Source: JAZGHN01 sp964496725 | GTDB taxonomy: Bacteria; Chloroflexota; Dehalococcoidia; Dehalococcoidales; E44-bin46 | DNA length: 39,205 nucleotides | Assembly (NCBI GenBank): GCA_964496725.1 | Contig: CAZCAS010000002.1 | Location: 1-39,205, forward strand | Direction: 5' to 3' | Part shown: piece by piece, positions 14,716-22,183 of the stretch | Layout: each line of letters opens with the position of its first letter | Numbering within the stretch: the stretch's first letter is position 1 | The notes under the pieces: model-generated | Told to the model about the DNA's origin: nothing | The model's input: the letters and a program-made list of their open reading frames with translations, nothing else | The model's database searches: none | Translations under genes and position numbers: made by a program

Positions 14716-14964
14716 CTATTTTATTTTTTGTATGAGGAATCTCAAGCCTTCGTTGGTTTTCTCTAGCTCGAGTATTTTTTGCCCGGTCTGTTTGGCCCAG
14801 GCCTTGATATCTTCCTCAGCAGCGGGGTCATCAGCCAATACCTCCAGGATTTGTCCGACGGCAAGCTTGTCTATTGCTTCCCTGGTCTGTAGGATGGGCA
14901 TGGGGCAATAGAGACCTATGCAGTCTAGGGTTTGATGAACCTGCTTCGGTGATTTAGAAGGCAT
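14716..14964 (-). CDS. tusA: TusA/SirA-family sulfur carrier
   Basis: 82 residues. The family hallmark is LDCIGLYCPMPILQTREAID near residues 14-33: the CPxP cysteine carries persulfide. The C-terminal half (GQILEVLADDPAAEEDIKAW) is the conserved beta-alpha pattern. Several roles are known, including tRNA thiolation and molybdopterin sulfuration. Next to a cysteine desulfurase, it is likely its sulfur acceptor. The zinc-ribbon gene ends 14 nt upstream. Confidence 0.92.
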   Translation of the reverse strand: MPSKSPKQVHQTLDCIGLYCPMPILQTREAIDKLAVGQILEVLADDPAAEEDIKAWAKQTGQKILELEKTNEGLRFLIQKIK

Positions 14965-14978
14965 GTCTTATCCTCTCC

Positions 14979-15176
14979 TTAGGCCTTCTTGGCCTTAATC
15001 TCGGCCCCGCAGTGGGGGCAGATCTTCTTATCACGCGGTACCGCCTTCTGACACTCAGGGCAGTAGAATATGGTTACTTTACACGCTTGGCAGTAAGGGA
15101 ACGATGCTTCCGCTATCTCTTCCTCACAGTAGGGACAAAAAAAGCGTTCTTTATCTGCTTTACACTCAGCCCCCAT
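14979..15176 (-). CDS. Small double zinc-ribbon protein
   Basis: 65 residues with four CxxC-type pairs: FFCPYCEEE, YCQACKVT, YCPECQKA and ICPHCGAE, enough for two zinc ribbons. The ATG overlaps the iscU stop (TAATG), so it is coupled to iscU. Such ribbons may chaperone or dock proteins, or hold metal. The position between iscU and tusA suggests a part in sulfur or Fe-S handling, but no function is known to me. Confidence 0.8.
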   Translation of the reverse strand: MGAECKADKERFFCPYCEEEIAEASFPYCQACKVTIFYCPECQKAVPRDKKICPHCGAEIKAKKA

Positions 15177-15571
15177 TATCCCTTGCCTCCTTTCGCCTTT
15201 TTCTTTTTGTCCAGATAATCTTGTATGGCTTTGTTCAGGGCTTGAGCACCCAGATTGGAGCAGTGGAACTTTTGCTTGGGTAATCCCTCCAGCTCGTCAG
15301 CCACCGAGCGGGGAGTGATTTTCATTGCTTCCTCTAGCGTCTTTCCCTTAGCCATCTCGCTAACCATACTGGAAACGGCAATGGCTGCCCCGCAGCCGAA
15401 GGTCTTGAATTTAACATCCTCCAGGTGGTTGTCCTTGACCTTGATATAAAAGGTCATCATGTCCCCGCATACAGGGTTGCCTACCTCTCCCACTCCATCG
15501 GGATTGTCAATCTCTCCTACATTGCGGGGATTCATGAAGTGATCCATTACTTTTTGGCTGTATATCGGCAT
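15176..15571 (-). CDS. iscU: Fe-S cluster assembly scaffold IscU/NifU-like
   Basis: 131 residues from the ATG at 15571, which has GGAGG upstream and follows the nifS stop by one nt (TAGCATG). Scaffold on which Fe-S clusters form. The three ligand cysteines are present: Cys35 in GNPVCGD with Asp37, Cys60 in FGCGAAIAVSSM and Cys104 in FHCSNLG. A longer frame starting at 15643 would overlap nifS and is not supported. The Lys-rich tail KKKKAKGGKG is unusual but harmless. Confidence 0.93.
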   Translation of the reverse strand: MPIYSQKVMDHFMNPRNVGEIDNPDGVGEVGNPVCGDMMTFYIKVKDNHLEDVKFKTFGCGAAIAVSSMVSEMAKGKTLEEAMKITPRSVADELEGLPKQKFHCSNLGAQALNKAIQDYLDKKKKAKGGKG

Positions 15572-15572
15572 G

Positions 15573-16760
15573 CTATTTGCCTCCTTTGCCCTCTTTGGTG
15601 AATTTAGCGTAAAGTGGTGACATCTGCCGCAGTCTGTCCACAATGGGAGGCATCACCTCGAGTACATAGTCGATATCTTGAGAACTGTTATCTGTGCCAA
15701 GGCTTAAGAGGAGGGAACCCTGAGCCAGCGCATGGGGCAATCCCATAGCGATAAGCACATGGGAGGCTTTCAGCGCTCTCGATGTGCACGCTGAGCCACT
15801 GGTGACGGCTACTCCCTGGCTGTTTAACAACATAAGCATAGCTTCCCCTTCGATAAACTCCACGCAGAAGCTGGCATTACCCGGCAGGCGATTCGTAGGG
15901 TGGCCGGTGACCATCATATGGTCAATCGCAGCTGGTAGTTCCTTCAGCAAGCGGTTGCGGAGTTGCGTGAACTGCTCGATTCTTTTCGTCATGTTGATTT
16001 TGGCTAGTTCAGACGCTTTACCCAGACCGGCAATAGCAGGGACGTTCTCCGTGCCGGCACGCCGTCCTCCCTCTTGGACACCGCCGTCGAGAAGGGGGAT
16101 AATACGCACTCCCTTGCGCACCCAGAGCGCACCTACTCCCTTGGGGCCGTAGAACTGGTTGCCTGCTAAGCTCAAGGCATCTACTCCCAGCTCCCTTACA
16201 TCGACGGGGATGGTTCCTGCTGTGGCTATGGCATCAGTGTGGAAGACTATGTTGCTCTCCCTGGTTACCTTGGCGATTTCCTGTATCGGCTCTATAGTGC
16301 CCACCTCGCCATTGGCGTGCATGATGGATACCAGGATAGTGTCCTTCCTCAAGCTTTTGCGCACATCTTCGGGGTCAATCGTTCCATACTTATCCACCGG
16401 AACCACGCTCAGCTCGAATCCCCACTTTTCCAGCGTTTTCACTGAGTGCAGCACCGAGAAATGCTCAATGGCTGAGACTACTATATGCTTGCCTTTATTT
16501 TGTTGTGCCAGTGCCAGCCCCTTGATGGCGAAGTTGTTGCTCTCCGTGCCACTGCCGGTGAAGATTATCTCCTCGGCATTTGCTCCGATTAACTGAGCTA
16601 GTTGAGTACGGGCGGTTTCCATGGCTTCACGGGCGGCGTCTCCCCACTCGTGAATACAGGACGGGTTGCCAAAGGCTTCTCCCAGGTAGGGGAGCATCGC
16701 CTCACGAACCTCGGGGAGGAGTGGGGTGGTGGCAGCGTGGTCTAGATATACCTTCCTCAT
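15573..16760 (-). CDS. nifS: Cysteine desulfurase-like protein lacking the PLP lysine (AfIscS type)
   Basis: 395 residues, class V aminotransferase fold. Normally removes sulfur from cysteine via PLP. His100 (SAIEHFSVLH), Asp176 (HTDA) and the mobile-loop Cys325 (SGSACTS) are present. But the lysine that forms the PLP Schiff base, in the usual HK-x-x-GPKG, is replaced: the sequence is AGNQFYGPKG with Asn201-Gln202 (codons at 16160-16155). The Gln that contacts PLP three residues after Asp176 is Ala179. The Archaeoglobus fulgidus IscS, as I recall, likewise has Asp instead of Lys. Whether this one is catalytic, or needs free PLP or another partner, is open. Operon with iscU, zinc ribbon, tusA and dsrE. 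Confidence 0.9.
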   Translation of the reverse strand: MRKVYLDHAATTPLLPEVREAMLPYLGEAFGNPSCIHEWGDAAREAMETARTQLAQLIGANAEEIIFTGSGTESNNFAIKGLALAQQNKGKHIVVSAIEHFSVLHSVKTLEKWGFELSVVPVDKYGTIDPEDVRKSLRKDTILVSIMHANGEVGTIEPIQEIAKVTRESNIVFHTDAIATAGTIPVDVRELGVDALSLAGNQFYGPKGVGALWVRKGVRIIPLLDGGVQEGGRRAGTENVPAIAGLGKASELAKINMTKRIEQFTQLRNRLLKELPAAIDHMMVTGHPTNRLPGNASFCVEFIEGEAMLMLLNSQGVAVTSGSACTSRALKASHVLIAMGLPHALAQGSLLLSLGTDNSSQDIDYVLEVMPPIVDRLRQMSPLYAKFTKEGKGGK

Positions 16761-16802
16761 CTCTCTGTGCCTTCCTTGGTGGGTGAGCTATGTGGGATGC
16801 AA

Positions 16803-16831
16803 ATTATAGCACGCTTACATCTGGCTCACAA
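16803..16831 (-). promoter_or_regulatory. Predicted promoter of the nifS operon
   Basis: TTGTGA (16831-16826), 17-bp spacer, TATAAT (16808-16803), with TG one base before the -10 (extended -10). The nifS ATG is 43 nt from the -10. GGAAGG lies about 9 nt before the ATG. Confidence 0.55.
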
Positions 16832-16839
16832 CTTTGGCT

Positions 16840-16886
16840 CTAGCTATATTGGGCAAAAACTGTTATATTTTTGCAGGATGCGTTAC
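16840..16886 (+). repeat. Direct repeat copy 2, also the metallophosphoesterase promoter
   Basis: Contains TGTTATATT (16861-16869), an extended -10, 8 nt before the ATG at 16878, so the mRNA probably begins at or next to the start codon. It matches copy 1 at 14284-14330 in 39 of 47 positions and includes the first codons of the gene. Confidence 0.6.
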
Positions 16887-17612
16887 GCTATTATTGCTGA
16901 TATTCATGCTAATCTGGCCGCTTTTACCGCAGTGCTGGATGACATCGAGCACAGGGGAGGGGTGGAGGAACTGTGGTGTTTAGGTGATATTGTCGGCTAT
17001 GGCCCCGACCCCCATCAGTGCATTGAGCTTTTGCGCCAGCATAAGCATGTTTGCGTTGCCGGCAATCATGATTGGGCGGCAATAGGCAAACTCGACCTGT
17101 CTAACTTTAACCCTGATGCCGCTGTTGTTTGCCGCTGGACAGGCAAGCAGTTAAGGGCGAAAGATGTGGTATATCTTGAGGGATTACCTTTAGTTATCGA
17201 GAGGGAGGATTTTACCTTAGTGCATGGTAGCCCCAGGGAGCCTATCTGGGAATATCTACTGTCACTTAGCAATGCTAAGGAAAATTTTGTTCATTTCCGC
17301 TCGCCATATTGTTTGGTAGGTCATTCTCATGTGCCCATGGTGTTCCAATATGGTGAGGAGGGGGAGTGCACCTATAGTCCCTTCTCATCTAATATTGGTC
17401 TCGTCCTTGGGAAGAAGAGATTGATTATCAATCCTGGTGGGGTGGGGCAACCTCGAGACGGTGACCCCAGAGCCAGCTATGCTATATGTGATACGGAGAC
17501 TAAGATGGTTCGGCTCTATCGTGTTCCTTACGATGTTAGAGATACCCAGAATGGAATGTTAAAGCAGAACTTGCCGGTGCGCTTGGTGGCTCGCCTGAGC
17601 CAGGGTCTGTAA
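16878..17612 (+). CDS. Metallophosphoesterase
   Basis: 244 residues from the ATG at 16878; the frame extends upstream to 16767 but the family begins at MRYAIIADIHANLAAF, where the metal-binding Asp and His (D-x-H) lie. Further dimetal motifs follow: LGDIVGYGPDP (GDxxxYGP), GNHDWAA (GNHD), then LVHGSPR and VGHSHVPM (GHSH) near the C-terminus. Calcineurin-like phosphodiesterase or phosphatase; substrate unknown. AGG touches the ATG and a TGTTATATT lies 8 nt away, so a leaderless mRNA is likely. Confidence 0.9.
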   Translation: MRYAIIADIHANLAAFTAVLDDIEHRGGVEELWCLGDIVGYGPDPHQCIELLRQHKHVCVAGNHDWAAIGKLDLSNFNPDAAVVCRWTGKQLRAKDVVYLEGLPLVIEREDFTLVHGSPREPIWEYLLSLSNAKENFVHFRSPYCLVGHSHVPMVFQYGEEGECTYSPFSSNIGLVLGKKRLIINPGGVGQPRDGDPRASYAICDTETKMVRLYRVPYDVRDTQNGMLKQNLPVRLVARLSQGL

Positions 17613-17699
17613 GCGAGGTAAGCAGCACTCGGATTATCGATAATGTCCGGCATTCAGGTTGTGATTTCGGAGTTGAGCTAGGGCTGTAGGAGGGATTAG

Positions 17700-18584
17700 C
17701 TGAAAACACAATCGCTTTTAACTCAAACTAAGGGGCTACTGCGCCACTTTGACCTTCAGGCGAGAAAGGGGCTTGGGCAGCACTTTCTTGTTGATGAAAA
17801 GGTGCTCGGGCTTATTGTCTCGGCTGCCGACCTTGCCCCCAGCGATGTTGTTGTAGAGGTGGGCCCCGGCCTTGGTGTGTTGACTAAGCAGCTAGTCAAG
17901 AAGGCTGGTTGGGTGGTTGCCATTGAGTTGGATAATAAACTGGCTGCTATGTTGGAGCAGACGCTGGCAGCTTTTAAGAATGTCGCTGTCATCAGTGGGG
18001 ATGTTCTCAAAATTTCCCCCGAGGCTTTACTTCAGAATGAAAAAGAGAGGTTTTCCTCGGCGACAGGTGGCTATAAAGTAGTGGCGAACCTTCCCTATTA
18101 CATTACCTCGCCTGTTTTACGCCATTTTCTCGAAGCCTCACTCAAGCCTAAAATTATGGTGGTGATGGTGCAGAAGGAGGTGGCTGAGGCTATTGTGGCT
18201 GAGCCTGGCGAGATGAGCGTGTTGAGTGTTAGCGTGCAGCTTTATAGTGAGCCGGAGATAATCGGCTATGTACCGGCTGGCTGTTTTTATCCTGCGCCGG
18301 AGGTGGATTCAGCCATATTAAGGATGACGATATATGCTAAACCGGCAGTGGAGGTAGGTGATGAGGAGGGCTTCTTCGGGTTGGTGCGGGCTGGTTTTTC
18401 CACTCCTCGCAAGCAAATATGCAATTCTTTAACCTATGGTCTGGCACTGCCCAAGGGTGAGGTCTTGGCTTTATTGGGTGGGGTGGGGGTAGCACCACAG
18501 CGACGGGCTGAGACGCTGACTCTTGACGAGTGGGCACAGTTATGGCAAGTATTTACAAGAGTAGAGAGGGGTTTAGCATGTTGA
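17700..18584 (+). CDS. ksgA: 16S rRNA dimethyladenosine transferase KsgA, CTG start
   Basis: 294 residues. Dimethylates two adjacent adenines near the 3' end of 16S rRNA late in 30S assembly. The family N-terminus KGLGQHFLVDEKV is preceded in frame by no ATG, GTG or TTG, and a TAG stands immediately before CTG 17700. AGGAGG (17688-17693) lies 6 nt before that CTG, so initiation at CTG is forced. AdoMet motif EVGPGLG follows at about 53-59, the catalytic NLPYYITSP at about 130-138. A GTG at 17802 would cut off the conserved N-terminus. The end overlaps ispE by 7 nt. Confidence 0.93.
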   Translation: MKTQSLLTQTKGLLRHFDLQARKGLGQHFLVDEKVLGLIVSAADLAPSDVVVEVGPGLGVLTKQLVKKAGWVVAIELDNKLAAMLEQTLAAFKNVAVISGDVLKISPEALLQNEKERFSSATGGYKVVANLPYYITSPVLRHFLEASLKPKIMVVMVQKEVAEAIVAEPGEMSVLSVSVQLYSEPEIIGYVPAGCFYPAPEVDSAILRMTIYAKPAVEVGDEEGFFGLVRAGFSTPRKQICNSLTYGLALPKGEVLALLGGVGVAPQRRAETLTLDEWAQLWQVFTRVERGLAC

Positions 18585-19453
18585 CAGTTCTGGCGCCGGC
18601 CAAGTTGAATTTGACCCTTGAGGTCCTGGCTAAGCGCCCCGATGGATTCCATGAAATCCGCAGCGTTGTCCAGTCCATAAATCTGTACGATAGTCTCCAT
18701 TTCCAGCTGAGTGAAAATATTGAGTTTAGCTGTGCCGATTCCTCCTGGATTCCAGAGGTGAGTTTGGTGTCTAAAGCTGTCAGCTTACTTCAAAAGACTA
18801 CAGGGTGTTCCAAAGGGGTAAAGATAGATGTTGATAAGCGTATCCCCCTTGTTTCGGGACTAAGCGGGGATAGTAGTGATGCCGCTGCTGTCCTGCTTGG
18901 TCTTAATAAACTTTGGGGGTTGGGGCTATCTGCGCCGGAATTGGTTGAGTTAGCCCCGCAGTTGGGTTCGGATGTAGCCTTTTTTCTTTATGGGGGCACA
19001 GCCCTGCTCGAGGGGAGGGGGGAGATGATAACTCCGCTGCCTTCATTCCCTCATATGTGGACGGTGTTGATGTTACCGCCAGTCCCCAGGGGCCTGGGTA
19101 AGACGGGGCAGCTCTATGCTGGGGTGAACCCCAGCCTTTATACTCGAGGAGAGGCTACGGACAGAATGGTGGCATGGTTAGTCGGGCGAGACTTGGAGGA
19201 GGGGAGATTGATAGACGGGTTCTTTAATGTGCTGGATGATATCGCCTTTGATAACTTTGCCGGGCTTAGGGGGTATCAGGAGCAATTTCTGAAAGCCGGG
19301 GCTAACCAGGTTCACTTGGCCGGCTCGGGGCCGGCTCTATTTACCCTGGTAAAGGATGAGGTTCATGCCGAGAAGATATACCGGCATCTCCAGAGACAGG
19401 GATTGGAATCTTATCTCACCGATACCCTGGATACTATTGACAGGGCGAAATAA
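18578..19453 (+). CDS. ispE: 4-diphosphocytidyl-2-C-methyl-D-erythritol kinase
   Basis: 291 residues. GHMP kinase of the MEP isoprenoid pathway. PAKLNLTLEVL near the start with the catalytic-type RPDGFHEI, then the GHMP phosphate loop PLVSGLSGDSSDAAAVLLG, and the conserved AGSGPALFTLV near the end. The start ATG at 18578 overlaps the ksgA stop (ATGTTGA), preceded by GAGAGGGG. An earlier GTG at 18530 is unlikely. The rubrerythrin -35 hexamer lies inside the last codons. Confidence 0.95.
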   Translation: MLTVLAPAKLNLTLEVLAKRPDGFHEIRSVVQSINLYDSLHFQLSENIEFSCADSSWIPEVSLVSKAVSLLQKTTGCSKGVKIDVDKRIPLVSGLSGDSSDAAAVLLGLNKLWGLGLSAPELVELAPQLGSDVAFFLYGGTALLEGRGEMITPLPSFPHMWTVLMLPPVPRGLGKTGQLYAGVNPSLYTRGEATDRMVAWLVGRDLEEGRLIDGFFNVLDDIAFDNFAGLRGYQEQFLKAGANQVHLAGSGPALFTLVKDEVHAEKIYRHLQRQGLESYLTDTLDTIDRAK

Positions 19454-19491
19454 GTTCGCTATAATTAGTAATAGTTACTATTACTAATTAT
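19437..19491 (+). promoter_or_regulatory. Perfect consensus promoter with perfect palindromic operator, rubrerythrin
   Basis: TTGACA (19437-19442), exactly 17 bp, TATAAT (19460-19465): a perfect sigma-70 promoter. From 19461 a perfect palindrome begins: ATAATTAGTAATAG, TTA, CTATTACTAATTAT (19461-19491; 14-bp arms). It covers the -10 and the expected start (about 19472). AAAGGAGG follows before the ATG. A strong promoter overlaid by a strong operator implies tight repression and induction, plausibly by an oxidative-stress or metal repressor. Confidence 0.8.
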
Positions 19492-19505
19492 AAAGGAGGT
19501 ATATA

Positions 19506-20009
19506 ATGGGCAATACTAAGGAAAACTTGGCGGCTGCTTTTGCTGGGGAGAGCCAAGCTAGCCGTAGCTACCTGTTCTTTGCCGGCAAAGCTGACAAGGA
19601 GGGCAAACCCCAGATAGCCAGGCTGTTTCGGGCAGCGGCTGAGGCGGAGACGGTTCACGCCCGCAATCACCTTGAGGTTATGGGCGGCATCAAATCTACT
19701 AAGGATAATCTGGGGACAGCTATCAAAGGGGAGCACCACGAATTTACCGAGATGTACCCTGATTTCATTGCGAAGGCTAAGGCTGAGGGCAATGACAAGG
19801 CTCTGGTTAGTTTTGACTATGCCAACAAGGTAGAGAAAATCCACCACGGACTGTATCAGAAGGCGCTCAAGGCTCTCGAGGCAGGGGAGAAACTAAAGGA
19901 CGAGCCTTATTTTGTCTGCCAGTACTGTGGCAATACCGTAGCCGAGGAAGCCCCGGAGAAGTGCCCTGTATGCGGCGCACCCAAAAAGATGTTTAAGAGG
20001 GTGGAATAA
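19506..20009 (+). CDS. rbr: Rubrerythrin
   Basis: 167 residues. Non-haem diiron peroxidase of anaerobes that reduces H2O2. The ferritin-like part has AFAGESQASRSYLFFA and EAETVHARNHLEVM (Glu and ExxH iron ligands), then the second ligand pair near EHHEFTEMYPD and VEKIHHGLY. The rubredoxin-like C-terminus has VCQYCGNTV and CPVCGAPKK, two CxxC pairs. Full length. Controlled by the consensus promoter and palindrome just upstream. Confidence 0.96.
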   Translation: MGNTKENLAAAFAGESQASRSYLFFAGKADKEGKPQIARLFRAAAEAETVHARNHLEVMGGIKSTKDNLGTAIKGEHHEFTEMYPDFIAKAKAEGNDKALVSFDYANKVEKIHHGLYQKALKALEAGEKLKDEPYFVCQYCGNTVAEEAPEKCPVCGAPKKMFKRVE

Positions 20010-20022
20010 GTTAAGGGTAGGG

Positions 20023-20832
20023 ATGGAAGAAAAGGAACGAGTAATCAACAGCAGGCTTCAAAGGCTAATTGAGGGAATAAAGAAGGCTGACTGGAAAGAC
20101 TGTGATAAAGAGTATATGGCGCGGCTTGCTGAGGAGCGGATTGACGAGCTTCAACAAAGCGGCGTGAATTGCGTAGATAGGTTCGTACAGAAACTATTGG
20201 ATAGGATTGGTGATAAAGAAGAATATCTTGATATTCTTATGGAAGGACGTTTCGCTATTATACTTGCTAGGAATAATTTTTCAGATATTGAAATAGAGTA
20301 TGCTAAGAGCGGCCCAGACCTGAAAGCTAGATGGGATAGGAAAGCAGTCTATTTTGAAGTAACAAGAAAGCGTCCAAGTGGGGACGATAAGCTGTTTTCA
20401 CATCCTGGAGCTGGGCCCTATTGGGTCAAGCTTGCTGAAAGCCAAGACATTATCGGCAAAATTCAGGGGAAATTGCCACAGTTAAAGGCCGGCGAAATAA
20501 ACGTTGTAGTTCTATGGAGCGATACGCCAGCGTGGAGTCAGTATGATCTAGGAAAAGCCCACAAAGATATTCAGCGAGAATTCGATCAAAACCCAGAGAC
20601 GTATAAGAAGCTAAGTGGTGTATTATTTACCGAGGGTGGTGGAGTTTCTCCTCAAAGATTAACACCTTTCTGTCTATTCAGGAATAGCAGAGCTTCAAAG
20701 CCATTAAAGCCTCGCCTTGCTAGAAAATTGGAGTCTTTATACGAGAGAAATCCTGAGCAGATGAAGAGGGAATTTGAAGAACTAGCCCATGCAGTCCAAC
20801 GACTCAGGTCGTCTAACCCAGCCACTCCTTGA
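20023..20832 (+). CDS. Predicted PD-(D/E)XK-like protein of unknown function
   Basis: 269 residues. I do not recognise a named family. Residues 70-117 resemble a nuclease core: Glu75 in LMEGRFAIIL, Pro98-Asp99 in KSGPDLKARW and Glu112 in VYFEVTRKR. The lysine expected two residues after Glu112 is Thr114, with Lys116 nearby, so activity is uncertain. The N-terminus (to about 65) is helical and charged. It begins 13 nt after rubrerythrin and its last 20 nt overlap the convergent cca gene. Base use is more AT-rich than its neighbours, suggesting acquisition. Confidence 0.65.
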   Translation: MEEKERVINSRLQRLIEGIKKADWKDCDKEYMARLAEERIDELQQSGVNCVDRFVQKLLDRIGDKEEYLDILMEGRFAIILARNNFSDIEIEYAKSGPDLKARWDRKAVYFEVTRKRPSGDDKLFSHPGAGPYWVKLAESQDIIGKIQGKLPQLKAGEINVVVLWSDTPAWSQYDLGKAHKDIQREFDQNPETYKKLSGVLFTEGGGVSPQRLTPFCLFRNSRASKPLKPRLARKLESLYERNPEQMKREFEELAHAVQRLRSSNPATP

Positions 20833-22063
20833 CCAGCTCTTCCTCGTCTTCTCTGGTGGCTGCTTTGCCGTTCAGCCGGGCTTCGTGAAGCCGCTGGAGT
20901 ATCTCTTTCATCTGGGGTCCAGGGGGTACTCCCATCTTTTGCAGGTCGTTGCCACTGAGAACCGACTTGACATAACGAAGTTTGTGGAGGAATACTTCCA
21001 TGTGCTGGCGAGCTACAGCGGAATCGGTGGCTACTGCATTAGCGATGATGGCTGATTGAGAGTACCCCTGAAGGTGCCGGTAAATATTACTTGGCCTGAG
21101 CTCAGGGTAAGTCAGCGGTCGGAGTTTGCCTTTGAGTTCGATGGCGTCTCGCAGTGTTTGGGCCAGCGATTTGGATAGCCTCAGTTGTGTGCGAATCTCT
21201 TCGTTTTCCTCGGCGGTTAGTGGGTAAGTCATAAGAGCTAGATAGATTTCTACTGGTGGGGGGTGGGGAAAGCTTACCTGCCGGGCCTGTTCGAACCTTT
21301 TCGTCAGCCAGCCATCGCCCTTTAATGATGGATGCAATTTAGCTAATACTCCAAGCTCTTCCGCACGGCGCAGGACCTTCTCTGGCTGTTTCTCCTGCAA
21401 TGTGCACTCGAGTTCATAGCGTATGCGGTCGCCGCTGATGGTATCCAGCATTGGTATATCTCGTTTGAGGAGCTTAAGGGTCTTCTTTTCCAATTGAAAA
21501 TTTAATCGCTGCTCGTAGCGCAGGCTGCGCCAGATACGGGTGGCGTCGTCGATAAAGCTTTTTTCGTGGAGGATGCGGATAAGTTTATGCTCAATGTCTT
21601 TCCTCCCTCCATGGATATCAATCAATTCGCCATATCGGCTGGGGCTGAGGTGGATAGCCATAGCATTGATGGTGAAGTCACGGCGGGAAAGGTCGGTCTC
21701 AATAGGGCTTGGTTTAACCATGGGCAGGGCTCCAGGCTCGGCGTAGGTTTCTGAGCGGGCGGTGGCTATATCGACGCTCCATTCATGCCACTGGATTTTG
21801 GCGGTATTGAACAGTGGGAAAATTGTGAGCGCCCCCTCGTTGGTCTCAGCCAATTGCTTGGCCCATTTTATGGCATCGCCTTCTACCACCAGGTCGAGGT
21901 CAAAGTTTGCTTGTCCCAGGAACAGGTCGCGGACTGCCCCGCCGACAAGGTACAGGTTCTCTCCTTGGCTAGCAACTGCCTCACCGGCTGCCAGCATGAA
22001 GTCGACCAGCCTGGTGGGCAGATATTTTTCAATTTTGCTGGATAGATTAACGATTTCAGCCAT
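20813..22063 (-). CDS. CCA-adding/poly(A)-polymerase-type tRNA nucleotidyltransferase
   Basis: 416 residues, class II nucleotidyltransferase. NLYLVGGAVRDLFLG (GGxVRD), DLDLVVEGDAI (metal-binding DLD) and SRRDFTINAMAIHLSP (RRDFTxNA) are the diagnostic motifs. RILHEKSFIDDATRIWRSLRY follows as in CCA enzymes. It adds CCA to tRNA 3' ends or a subset of this (A- or C-adding), which sequence alone does not settle. Starts beside a possible extended -10 (TGATATAAT). Confidence 0.92.
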   Translation of the reverse strand: MAEIVNLSSKIEKYLPTRLVDFMLAAGEAVASQGENLYLVGGAVRDLFLGQANFDLDLVVEGDAIKWAKQLAETNEGALTIFPLFNTAKIQWHEWSVDIATARSETYAEPGALPMVKPSPIETDLSRRDFTINAMAIHLSPSRYGELIDIHGGRKDIEHKLIRILHEKSFIDDATRIWRSLRYEQRLNFQLEKKTLKLLKRDIPMLDTISGDRIRYELECTLQEKQPEKVLRRAEELGVLAKLHPSLKGDGWLTKRFEQARQVSFPHPPPVEIYLALMTYPLTAEENEEIRTQLRLSKSLAQTLRDAIELKGKLRPLTYPELRPSNIYRHLQGYSQSAIIANAVATDSAVARQHMEVFLHKLRYVKSVLSGNDLQKMGVPPGPQMKEILQRLHEARLNGKAATREDEEELVKEWLG

Positions 22064-22092
22064 TTCCCTGTTATTTCACGAGGGTAGTTTGA

Positions 22093-22101
22093 ATTATATC
22101 A
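22093..22101 (-). promoter_or_regulatory. Possible extended -10 for the cca gene
   Basis: TGATATAAT at 22101-22093, 29 nt from the ATG at 22063. No matching -35 at 17-18 bp. Confidence 0.35.
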
Positions 22102-22125
22102 CAGCTTGTTGCCGACTTCATTTGC

Positions 22126-22154
22126 TTGACGGTGCATTGGCCCACTGATATTAT
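22126..22154 (+). promoter_or_regulatory. Predicted sigma-70 promoter of the aldolase-dehydrogenase operon
   Basis: TTGACG (22126-22131), 17-bp spacer, TATTAT (22149-22154). Transcription would start near 22161, about 23 nt before the preferred ATG at 22184. Confidence 0.55.
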
Positions 22155-22183
22155 AAAAAATACCTTCAAGAATGGAAGGGGGC

